Shown here: in pieces, positions 13,559-25,500 of the stretch
Layout of the letters: each line of letters opens with the position of its first letter
How positions within the stretch are numbered: the first letter of the stretch is position 1
Assembly (NCBI RefSeq): GCF_963678635.1
Contig: NC_087065.1
Coordinates: forward strand, 21,023,480-21,087,479
Length of the DNA stretch: 64,000 nt
From: Symsagittifera roscoffensis
Lineage: Eukaryota > Xenacoelomorpha > Acoela > Convolutidae
Direction of reading: 5' to 3'
The notes under the pieces: model-generated
What the model saw: only the letters and a program-made list of their open reading frames with translations
The model's database searches: none
What the model was told of the DNA's origin: nothing
Translations under genes and position numbers: made by a program

Positions 13559-16500
13559 GTGAGAGGACTCATTTTGATTCATTCTGAGCATTTTTTGACA
13601 TATTCTTCAATTTAACAGCTAAAAGTTTATTAATTTTGTTCATTGCTTAGTTAACTGGAAATATTTTCTTCACATTTTAATTTTTCGCTGTTAAAGCCAG
13701 CTTCAATAGTTTTTCTTCCGAGAACATTAATTTCTTTGTAGGTTTGGAGAGGAAGTTTCTTATCGGAAACATCTCTCAGATTCCCCGGAAACAGAAAGAT
13801 TTGATAGGGTTCTTCCAGAAGTTGGGTCTGGACAACAATGGAATGTGTTGTGTATTCTTCGGACCCCAGCCTCAAGTTATGATCACAAAAGGCAGCCTCG
13901 CCGGACTCATTTTGAAGTCATCAAAACACTCATCCAAGTCGTTTAGTTATGAAATGATTCACAGTTGGCTCGGGTGAGTTGTTATAGCAAGAATAAATCT
14001 CATAACTAGAACAACCGACTGCCCGTATTGATCACGTGGAAGATAAGCCTCTTAGGCAATATTTTTCTCAAAATAGTTCCTAAACAGGTTTTTTTCTGAA
14101 AAATAGCCGATTCTGAGTCACCTAAGAACAGGTTAGATTTAATCGTTTGGCGCTCTCTCAGGTGATGATTTTATAGAAGAATTCCTTGTTTGTAAATTTT
14201 TGAACTTTGTTTGTGTAATGACCTCACTTGGAAACAATGTATCATTTTTTATATTTTTCTAGCACTGGGTTATTGACTAGCAATGGTGACAAGTGGAAGG
14301 GCAGACGGCGACTCCTCACTCCCGCATTTCACTTCGACATCCTCGACAGGACACTCTCCACCATGATAGAACACACCAGAGTGGCCCTCTCTCTATTCCA
14401 CACACATGCTACTCACGACTCATTCGTGGACATATGGGAGGCCATGAGTCTACTAGGTATGAGAATCAGATCAGAATTTGAGCTAAAAGAGCCGTTTACT
14501 CCGATCCAGAGTATCAATGGTAGGGTCTGCCTCTCGACAAATAATTGGGTTATAAACGGGTACAAACATTAGAAACAGGCTTTTTTATGGGAATTGTGAA
14601 CTTTTTTGCACTTTCAGTGTTTCTGTGTTTCTGTGTAGCCCTGGACATAGTGTCTGACTCTGCAATGGGTGTGGAGCTGGGGTCCCAGATGCGCAATCCA
14701 GACTCATTAGACTACGTCCAAAACAGATCAGAGGCATGTCATTGTTTCCTTATAGTTTATTCAAAATCCGTGATTCGTAGAAAAATATATATGGAGAAAA
14801 ACTGGTTTGAATTTTTCCGTTTTTCAGGCTAATTTGTACACGGAAATTAAGCAGCTCATTTTTTAGATTATAGCATTTGTTCACCCATTTTTGCAGCGTT
14901 AAGTTGATCTTTCAAAATACCGAACGAAGAATAGAACCTTTTCAAATTAAAAGTTTGAAAAAACATCAAATTTTTTGAAACATTTGTTTTTTATTTTTTT
15001 CTCACTTTTTCTACTTTAAATTTAATACTTTAATTTAAATTTTTTGTAGTCAGAACACTGGAGGTAATTGTACAGCGACCGGATATATACTTGTTGTAAC
15101 CACCTTTTTATCCACTCAAAATCAGGTACTTTTAATGATCGATGGAATATATCGAGTGATATACCATATTAAAAACCTTTCAGTCGTGATTCGAACAAAG
15201 TTTTAAAACTTTCTCAGCGGAAAATTTTTGAGCTCTGCCAGTGTCTAATTTAAAGCAAATAAAGCGAACAAGCAGGCTTAAAACAGAAAGATAATTTAAG
15301 CTTTTTTGTGAACCGTGAAAATTTAATTTTGCTCCAGCAAAAACAAATCAATAAATAATTCTGCAAGAAACCTACAAAAAATGTAGTGTTTTAGTGTTTT
15401 TTTTCTATTTATTTGTAAATGAAAACTTTTGTCGAAGATGTTTAATTGTTTATTACTATCGAGTATACCTAATTTCTGAGCTTTTTGATAATATCTCATC
15501 CCAGCACAGAGAAAAAAAACAACCCAGTTTGAATGAAAGAACAAGTTATATTTTTGTTTCCTATTATGGTCGGAACTTTCTGTGCTACTTGCCCAGCCAC
15601 CGGGTATTTTTGTCAATATTTGGTTTTGATAGAGATTTTATGACTTTATACTGACTAATAGCAAACATGAGTAACACGACAGTCAACGATCAGTTGAGAG
15701 GATTTGCATCATGTAAGTAGTAGTCCATTCATAAACGCACAGGTAGCACAGAAAGTTCCGATCTCAGTTACTTTTGCAAAAAAAACATACAAAAACAGAT
15801 TTTGTTATTTTTTAAACCGCATAAACAGCATCTAAGAAAATCTAAGTGCATTTAAACATGCTGTACCCCTTTTTTCAGGTGAGTGAAATTTTGGTGGAAC
15901 GATTTCGCAACCCAATTCTGTGGAACGACTTCATCTACTTCCATCTCACTTCTAAGGGGAGACAGTACAAGAAACTAGTGAAGAAGTTACACAAGTTCAC
16001 TACAGACGTCATCACACGCAGGTACGATAAAGTTGATTGATTTCAATAGAAGTTATTGTTTTCAATTGTTATTGTTCCGACTTTCGATACGAAAGTAACG
16101 GAATATTTGTGCTCGGGGTGGGTTATCGACTTTAAATCCCCATAACTTTACGAAAAATAATCACAGGTGAAATATCTTTTCAAATTTAAGCTCACAACAA
16201 CAATACCTTTTGAATGATATAAAAACTTCCGTCAAAAATGGCTAGTTAAAAAGTCGAAATTTGTCTGAAGAAAAAAAAACCCACCCGAGCACAAATATTC
16301 CGTTACTTTCGTATCGAAAGTCGGAACAACAACCTAAATAGCAAACAAGAGTGCTCGTATCAGGGCAAAGCCCTGAATGTTCCGACTGCCTTTTAAGGCT
16401 TTTGGAGCAGTAATAACATTAAGTAAAAATTAAATGTAATAAAATGGAATGAAAAATTTTTTGTTCTAAAATTTGAAATTTTCATTGAAAATCATCCCCC

Positions 16501-19500
16501 CACACGCCATACAAATTACGCCACAGGAGTTTTACAAATTAACTGATGTGACTTGAGTGAGAATACGAGAGTTTTGCAAGTTTTTATTTAGTTCGAAGGT
16601 ACGAAAAGCTTTATTTGTCTGAACGACGCAATGGATGGTCGGAAGAACTCTTTTTAGGGAAGCGTGTGAATTTTCGATATAAGCCTTCGGAAACATCGGG
16701 AAGAACAACCCGAGACTGTCCTGCTTGGTTCACTAGTTCTGGATTAGCCACGACAAAACGAACTTTCTTGTCCGGCGAAGCAGGAGTTGACGGAGGTGTA
16801 GACATCGACTGGAATGTCTGATGGGACTACCGTAAAATGTGGTCTGCTTTTTCCGTCGAGAAGAGGCACGAGATGAGTTCGAAGAAGATGAGACATTTCC
16901 ATCCGGTTCGGACATTATGACGGGACCATCTTGGGTGGGAAGGCCCGATGCTGCCAAATTTGTCGAAGTTCCTTCTTGAGATTTCGGAATTGAAGATTCA
17001 TCGTCTGAAGAAATAGGGATGAGGTCTGGACATACTGGATTTTTTATGACTGAAGTTGGTAACTTTGGTTTAATACTAATGGGAACCTCCGTTCCTTGAT
17101 TTCCAGACGTGGAAGAAGATGCCGTTAAGTCTACTACTGGAGAAGAGTGTTGTGGAAAAGGAATAGTTTGTACACCTGGAGCCTCCGAGACTGAAGTTTC
17201 CTTTGACTTAGTCGACACAATTTGGCCACGAGATGGAGTATATGAAGTTGGTACAGATGGGAATTTCGGATGATCAGGAATCTTTACCGTTTTAGCTGTG
17301 ATACGTTGGCGAGATCTCGATTGTTTGAGAGGCCGATTGTCTTCTGATGATGACGGTGAAGATGACACAATGGGGCGTTTCTGCCCCTTCTTGACAGGCG
17401 TTAGTTGTTTGCCTGAAAAACTTAGATCGGTTGATTTAAGACGTACCGCCAAATGATTTCTTCTTATCACTTTTCCCTAATCAGAAATATATGTGGACCC
17501 AGTAATCCGCACGATTTTGCCCTTAAAAGGTTTGAAATGTTCTCTGCCAGACTTCCTATTTAGAAATTTCCTAAATATTTCGACTTTATTTGGTTCATTC
17601 AATACTAAGTAATCCAAATTACGTTTTGGTAACGACGGGCGAATTTGATCCGTTTGCATCTGGTTCCTAAATCTAAGGGTACCAGCAGACAAATTGGGGC
17701 GAAGGGTGGCTGCGAGGACTTGATTTCTTTCCGTCAGCGTCTTCAATGCTTTGACTCCCTCCTGATGTGACAATGACTTTTTCAATGTCAACCACTGATT
17801 GGCGGAATGTGCCAGGTTCTCCAGAGCGCGGTAGTGAGGTGTATCCGAAACTGAATTCGTAGGTCCACCAAAGTATGGAGACACCGTCGGGCTTGACTGC
17901 CCCTTCCTGACCACTTTTATCCTCGGTCGGCTATCGCACTGCTCCCGACGCTGTTCGGGTGTTAATAAGTCCCGTTCCAATTGTTGGTTATCTAAATTAA
18001 CGCCCGAAGATAAACGCTCAGCCGCAATAGATAGCTCCGTATTCGGAGGATGGCCAAAATGAAGCTCAAACGGTGAAACCCCAGTAACAGAATTTTTAGT
18101 AATCCGAATATCTTCAATAATATTACTAAGAGTATCTTGAACATTTGAAAAATCCGAACTCAACCGCGAGGCGCCCAAACGACGTTTGATCGTTTGGATC
18201 GACCTTTCTACTAGACCGCAACCACGATGGTCCCCCACCGGCCAGAAATATTGGGCAATATTTTTATCTTGGTAAAAATTTTGCACTAATTTGTTCTTAA
18301 AACCAGAATATTGGTCAGTTTTGATAGATTTGGGGATACTATGCTGTTGAATATACGATTTAAGAAATTTAATAATCTTCCGTCCTCCCGTAGAACGGGT
18401 AATCATAGCTGACGGATATTTTGAGTAACGGTCGATCAAGACCAAGATATAAATACTGTTACCAAACGAATCGAGTAGAGGGCCTGCGTAATCGAGCTGC
18501 AGCTCTTCGTTAGGACCAGACAAAAGGGGTAAAGGCTTGGAAGAGTTAAATGAAGCGTTCGCTTTCAAATTCTTACCAAATTTTGTGCACTGGAGACAAT
18601 CTTTACAAAGCTGGACGAACTTTCTTGTCCGGCGAAGCAGGAGTTGACGGAGGTGTAGACATCGACTGGAATGTCTGATGGGACTACCGTAAAATGTGGT
18701 CTGCTTTTTCCGTCGAGAAGAGGCACGAGATGAGTTCGAAGAAGATGAGACATTTCCATCCGGTTCGGACATTATGACGGGACCATCTTGGGTGGGAAGG
18801 CCCGATGCTGCCAAATTTGTCGAAGTTCCTTCTTGAGATTTCGGAATTGAAGATTCATCGTCTGAAGAAATAGGGATGAGGTCTGGACATACTGGATTTT
18901 TTATGACTGAAGTTGGTAACTTTGGTTTAATACTAATGGGAACCTCCGTTCCTTGATTTCCAGACGTGGAAGAAGATGCCGTTAAGTCTACTACTGGAGT
19001 AGAGTGTTGTGGAAAAGGAATAGTTTGTACACCTGGAGCCTCCGAGACTGAAGTTTCCTTTGACTTAGTCGACACAATTTGGCCACGAGATGGAGTATAT
19101 GAAGTTGGTACAGATGGGAATTTCGGATGAGCAGGAATCTTTACCGTTTTAGCTGTGATACGTTGGCGAGATCTCGATTGTTTGAGAGGCCGATTGTCTT
19201 CTGATGATGACGGTGAAGATGACACAATGGGGCGTTTCTGCCCCTTCTTGACAGGCGTTAGTTGTTTGCCTGAAAAACTTAGATCGGTTGATTTAAGACG
19301 TACCGCCAAATGATTTCTTCTAATCACTTTTTCCTAATCAGAAATATATGTGGACCCAGTAATCCGCACGATTTTGCCCTTAAAAGGTTTGAAATGTTCT
19401 CTGCCAGACTTCCTATTTAGAAATTTCCTAAATATTTCGACTTTATTTGGTTCATTCAATACTAAGTAATCCAAATTACGTTTTGGTAACGACGGGCGAA

Positions 19501-22500
19501 TTTGATCCGTTTGCATCTGGTTCCTAAATCTAAGGGTACCAGCAGACAAATTGGGGCGAAGGGTGGCTGCGAGGACTTGATTTCTTTCCGTCAGCGTCTT
19601 CAATGCTTTGACTCCCTCCTGATGTGACAATGACTTTTTCAATGTCAACCACTGATTGGCGGAATGTGCCAGGTTCTCCAGAGCGCGGTAGTGAGGTGTA
19701 TCCGAAACTGAATTCGTAGGTCCACCAAAGTATGGAGACACCGTCGGGCTTGACTGCCCCTTCCTGACCACTTTTATCCTCGGTCGGCTATCGCACTGCT
19801 CCCGACGCTGTTCGGGTGTTAATAAGTCCCGTTCCAATTGTTGGTTATCTAAATTAACGCCCGAAGATAAACGCTCAGCCGCAATAGATAGCTCCGTATT
19901 CGGAGGACGGCCAAAATGAAGCTCAAACGGTGAAACCCCAGTAACAGAATTTTTAGTAATCCGAATATCTTCAATATTATTACTAAGAGTATCTTGAACA
20001 TTTGAAAAATCCGAACTCAACCGCGAGGCGCCCAAACGACGTTTGATCGTTTGGATCGACCTTTCTACTAGACCGCAACCACGATGGTCCCCCACCGGCC
20101 AGAAATATTGGGCAATATTTTTATCTTGGTAAAAATTTTGCACTAATTTGTTCTTAAAACCAGAATATTGGTCAGTTTTGATAGATTTGGGGATACTATG
20201 CTGTTGAATATACGATTTAAGAAATTTAATAATCTTCCGTCCTCCCGTAGAACGTGTAATTATAGCTGACGGATATTTTGAGTAACGGTCGATCAAGACC
20301 AAGATATAAATACTGTTACCAAACGAATCGAGTAGAGGGCCTGCGTAATCGAGCTGCAGCTCTTCGTTAGGACCAGACAAAAGGGGTAAAGGCTTGGAAG
20401 AGTTAAATGAAGCGTTCGCTTTCAAATTCTTACCAAATTTTGTGCACTGGAGACAATCTTTACAAAGCTGGACGATATCTCGATGCATTCGGGGCCACCA
20501 GATGTACTGCGCAGCATCAGCCATGGCTAACTGACCCGCATGCGACCTATGTAGTCGAGACAATAATGGTTTTCGTAGGCACATGGGTATAGCGATCCTA
20601 TTGTCCACAACAATACAGCCATCAACTACCGCTGCACAATGCCAAAAGGATTTTATATAGGAATTGATACGGCAAAATCCTTCGTAGTCCGGATAATAAT
20701 TGCTCGTTTCATGAGGCATAGACTGGCATCTTCGTCCGTAAGTTCCGACAGTACATCGGAATCCAAAATGCCCACCAACCCGGTTAACGATTTCTGGTCC
20801 TTAGCGACCACTGGTGACTTCAAGATTTCTAGACTATGAACTGACTGAGGTTGACGATTTGTTAATGTAGTTTTCCTGGCCCTTTTTATTCTGAAATTGG
20901 CTAATATACGGGCATATTGACTCCTCAACTCCACTCCGCGTTGTAATGTTGACGACCCTCTGGGACGTACAGCCCCCGCGCGAAACCGCGGCCGAGCCCT
21001 ATCAGATGAAAACCAATGTTGATTGACTGGGAGGTACTGATTTAAAAGCTGCTCAAAATTGTCATTTGTGTTGTTGGTGTTGGTGTTAGAATCCATTGCA
21101 GTCTGAAAATGAAAAACACCCAATAATACGATTGTATTCCAACAAATCCGATACGATGAAACAAAGGCGAAAAAATTTATGAACGACAACAACAGATCAC
21201 AATCACTAACGGCCAAAGTAAAAATCCACACTGAAATCAAAACTGGCAGATAATATGTAATCCATGCTGAGAAAGTGACAAAAACTTCCATGATTTCTCT
21301 CAACGCTGATTGGCTAGATTTTAAACCAGCAATTTTGACGCCCCCTAGCGGAGAAATGTCAAACGTATTGAATTGTTGAGAAATGCCGATATGTTTACTG
21401 TCTAAATTTTTGTCGCCCTCTATCGATTTTATGCCTTGCGATGTAGCTGGAATATTTTGAATTATGGCGCCCTCTACCGATAGGCTTCCAAACTTGTTAG
21501 ATGCAACAATTGAATTGTCCATATCGGAACGATTGACCCGAGGCTGATTGAAATCCAATGACTCAATTAGGTTAATTGTATTAGTTACGGCAGAATTCTG
21601 GCTGTTTTTCGTGATGTTAGGTGAGTCTAGCTTGTCTTTCCGAATAATCGGTGAGTCTTCTAATGAAGGACAACACTTGGCCTTTTCGTCCAAGAAATCG
21701 CACGCATCAAAGAATCGACTAATACATTTGACCACATATTGTTCGTCAAAACTGCTTGGTCGCGGTAATTCAAACGTTGGGAAACGGGATAAACAATCCA
21801 CTATAACCAATTTACATCCGGAGATATGAAAGATATCGAAATCGAAAGGCAATAACCTATCAGCCCATCTGGTTAATCGCGATTGATGAGTTTTGTTACC
21901 TCGGTTGATCTTCAACGCAGAGATAATCGCTTTATGGTCAGTTAAAACCACAAAATGATTTCCCAACAAATAAGTTCGAAAATACTCACACGACCATACA
22001 ATTGCTAGAAGTTCTAATTCATTAGTACTGTATTTCTTTTCTTGATCGTTGAGAAAGTGTGACGCAAAAGCAATTGGGACCCAAACATCCTTTTCTATCT
22101 CCTGTTCTAACGCAGCACCCAAACCACTATGACTGGCGTCACATTTCACACGCGAGTTCCGACTTTGGTCATAATGATACATTTTTGTGATGTTCGCTAT
22201 CAATTGCAAGATGTTACTAAACGCATTCCCCCCACACAAATTTACTTTTATTACTTGCTTTCAAGGACGGGCGTAATTGGTCCGAATGGACCTGAAGGTT
22301 CGGCAAAAATCGTTGTAGACGGTTGAGTATGCCCATGAACGAACGGAGTTGCTTGAGCGTCCTTGGTGGTTCCAGAGCTAGTACTGCCTCTATTTTAGAA
22401 AGTTTCGGCCTATAGCCTTCGAAATCGATATCGTAGCCTAGCCAAGATAATTGATTCAAGGAGAAGTCATATTTCGACAGCTTCAGAGCAAAACCTTCTT

Positions 22501-25500
22501 CGTCCAAAAGAGTTATCACCTTATCTACAAGAATATTGTGATCCAAGATTGATCCCTTCGAAACTATCAGAATATCGTCCAGGAAACAGAAAACTCCCGA
22601 CAAACCCTGGAGGGTATTGTCCATCGCTTGTTGCAATTCTTTTGGCATATCCGTTAACCCATAAAACCCAGTTTTGAACCGATACGTGCCAGTTTGTTTT
22701 CCACAGACGATATTAAAATTGCATTGACGACTAACTTCATCACTGAGCGGGATCTGACTGAATGCATATTTTAAATCTAGGGACGTAAACCAGACATCAC
22801 CTAACGTATCCGATGTGATTATCTGGGCTGCCGAGTCCAACAGTTCCAACAAATTTGGCATTTGATAATGGTTCTTATGAATTTGATCATTCATAGGTTT
22901 TGCGTCCATAGCCAATTTCACAGAACCACCCTTCTTAGCCGTAATTACAATCGGAGAAATAAAATGCTCACTTGTACATTTATTAAGTTTGACCACGTGG
23001 CCTTCTTGAATTAGTTTTTGAATTTCCTGACCGACTTTGTCTTGAATATGCACCGGAACCCTCCTTCCTTTTTCCTGAATCGGTACGAGTGGGGACTTGA
23101 ATGTAGAAAAAACTTTATGATTTTTTGCTTTACCTACTCTAGTAAATACACGATGAAATTTCTGGTGGAAGTGATTTTCCAGGACTCAAACGTTACATTC
23201 AGGTTTGATTGGGAGACTTCACCCACCAAAGGCCGATCTGGTCTAACTTGCGTTGTTCTCACCCCCAAGTGGGGCTGCAAATCCAAACCTAGTAAACAAC
23301 GTGTGCGGTTTTCCGAAATAAGGATTTTTGCAGATTTAACATGCCAACCCAAAGATGACACATCCAGAATTAATGTACCCATCAGTTCAATTCTCTTCCT
23401 ATTATAGTCAACGTATACTGTATCGATTGGACTTTCTTGAACAGTAAAGACCTTGGCTGACGGAACAGTTTTCAAGATATAATATGCTGTCTTCTTATTC
23501 ACGAAAGAAGGCGGGCTTCCTGTATCCACCGTTGCCTTGAAGAACGTATGTCCACAACGCAGTGTTATCTGAATGGAACGTAACTTGCCCGTAGCGGCAT
23601 TGACCACCTCCAACTTCCTCACTGACGCAATTGGACGATTTGGTTTTTCTGCTGCCACTGATAAAACAGCATATTCCGACTCACTATCGGACGTGATGAA
23701 ATTAAAATTTTCTTCCACTGTCTCATCTGACTCAGCTTCTACATTCGCTACGTTCTTAGAATTACAGCACTTGGCAAAGTGACCTTTCTTGCTCCAGTTC
23801 CTACAAGTGACATTTCTGGCTGGACAACTCTGCTTGCGATTTGCTGAAAACCTATTGCCACAGAAATAACACGACTTCGATTTCTCGTTGTTCCCCTTTG
23901 ACTTACTGTTTTGTGCCCGACTAATCCTATCAGATAGTTTCTTTCCCTGGACAGAGAAGGTAGGTTCCTGTTTTATTCGGGAGTTTTGACCCGAAGTTGC
24001 GCCTGACTGGGAGAAAATGCCCATCGAAGACGAACTCCCAAGTTGCCTTTGCAAATCGGTGGTCGTTTGTGCCCCCTTTTTCTTGAAGTAACGCTGATTT
24101 CAGAGAATCCTCTGGAGTAGCACCTGGACGAATACACAGTTCTCTCTGAATATCCTTATATCTCATCTTGACAATGAAGATATCTCTTACAACTTCTTTT
24201 TCCTGATCTATTGTCCACCCACACAGGGCGGCTTGTCCCGTCAACCGCAGATAAAATGCTTCCAAACCTTCTCGATCTGAATGTACCGCGTTCAACATTT
24301 GCATACGTTCGATAATGTAATTTTTCTCCTTTCTGAAAAGGAGGACACAGAATTCGTGAAATTCCCGAAATGATATTGCACTGAGGTCCGCGTGTGGATA
24401 ACTTTGGAGGAATTTTTTCCTCCCTTCTGAGCCGAGCGAGAAAAATAAACGAGATTTAATTCGCTGTTCAACCTCGTAATAATACACTCCTGGTGCAACT
24501 CTGGGACCTTTCGCCCGGCGCTCTTCGTTCATTTCCGCAACTCTTCGGACAGCTGCGTCCTTTCGTGCAATACGGTTTGCGATTGCTGCAGCATCTTCAT
24601 CCACCCCCACAGCTTCTGGTTTTGGAACAGGATCGTCGTGTACTATACCCGGAAGTTTTAACAGTTCGCGTGGATCACACCTTTCTCTCAGAGTGATTGC
24701 CAAGTTGAATTGTCCTATCCAAGAATCCCAACTACAGGGTGGATCCGCAGTTGGTTTATGCCAGAATACGGGTACGCCTAACAGGTCAGTTCGATCCTCT
24801 GAGGTCGAAACTGCTGGCTGCGCCATGTGAGTACTCAAAGAACAATTGTAAAACAAAAATCAATTCTCCTTGTTATGTTTAATAGTAATTGTTCTGATTT
24901 CAAATAGAAACAGAAACATGAATTATGTTATTGCGTTCACAAAATGTGACGCCGCCGCCACCACAAAAGAAATATGTTTTTATTCCCTTGCAAAAGGAAG
25001 GGAAATGCTATTGGAATAATTCGTATAACGTTTTAAGCATTGAGAATTGAAACGACTATTCTCATTCAATGCAAATATTAACGATTCCTCTCGTAAAATA
25101 CGAGCATACGAAACCTTCTTCTCGTAAAGTACGAATGTACGAATAGAGAATACGAAGTTAAGAAGTAACTTCTCATTTGATACGAAAAGTGGTACAATTT
25201 CCCATCTGAGTATAAATAGAAGCTAAAAACTACGGGAATTCATTCCCAACAATATCTCTTCTAACACCACAACCTCCCTCTCTAATATCCCAACAATATC
25301 TCTTCTAACACCAACACCACTCTCTTCAACCACCCCCAACCAATCTCTAAAATAATATCTACTCTCAGTAAAAATATCTCTAATCTCACCCTTAAAATAG
25401 ATATTGAGTCAAAAGGCAACTTGCTGTAAATTCATAATAACTTCTTTTCTAATAAAATATTTCTCAGCGAATTTTAGATTTACTTTCTAAGATAGAAAGT

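Larger units (their letters stand above)
16611..24826 (-). mobile_element. Ty3/gypsy retroelement, degraded, minus strand
   Basis: The domain order on the minus strand is gag, zinc knuckles, protease, RT, RNase H, integrase, then a C-terminal tail, which is Ty3/gypsy order. Frameshifts separate gag from protease, protease from RT and RT from RNase H (the last at a G6 run near 22227), and a TAG interrupts the integrase C-terminal domain. A 1,857-bp segment is tandemly duplicated. No LTR pair was found: the left side runs into repeat DNA, and the right side is interrupted 64 bp upstream of gag by element A. The piece beyond A (37556-37885) may be its 5' LTR or leader, but I cannot match it to a second copy. 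Confidence 0.88.

Noticed and set aside
16440..16620. 3' LTR for the minus-strand gypsy element
   Set aside because: No convincing match to 37556-37885 or to any other segment; similarity is limited to a few short words.
23930..24100. -1 ribosomal frameshift signal between gag and pol of the gypsy element
   Set aside because: The pol frame is +1 relative to gag at the A5G5 run, which does not fit the usual -1 slippery heptamer. A single-base indel is simpler, and other frameshifts exist in the element.
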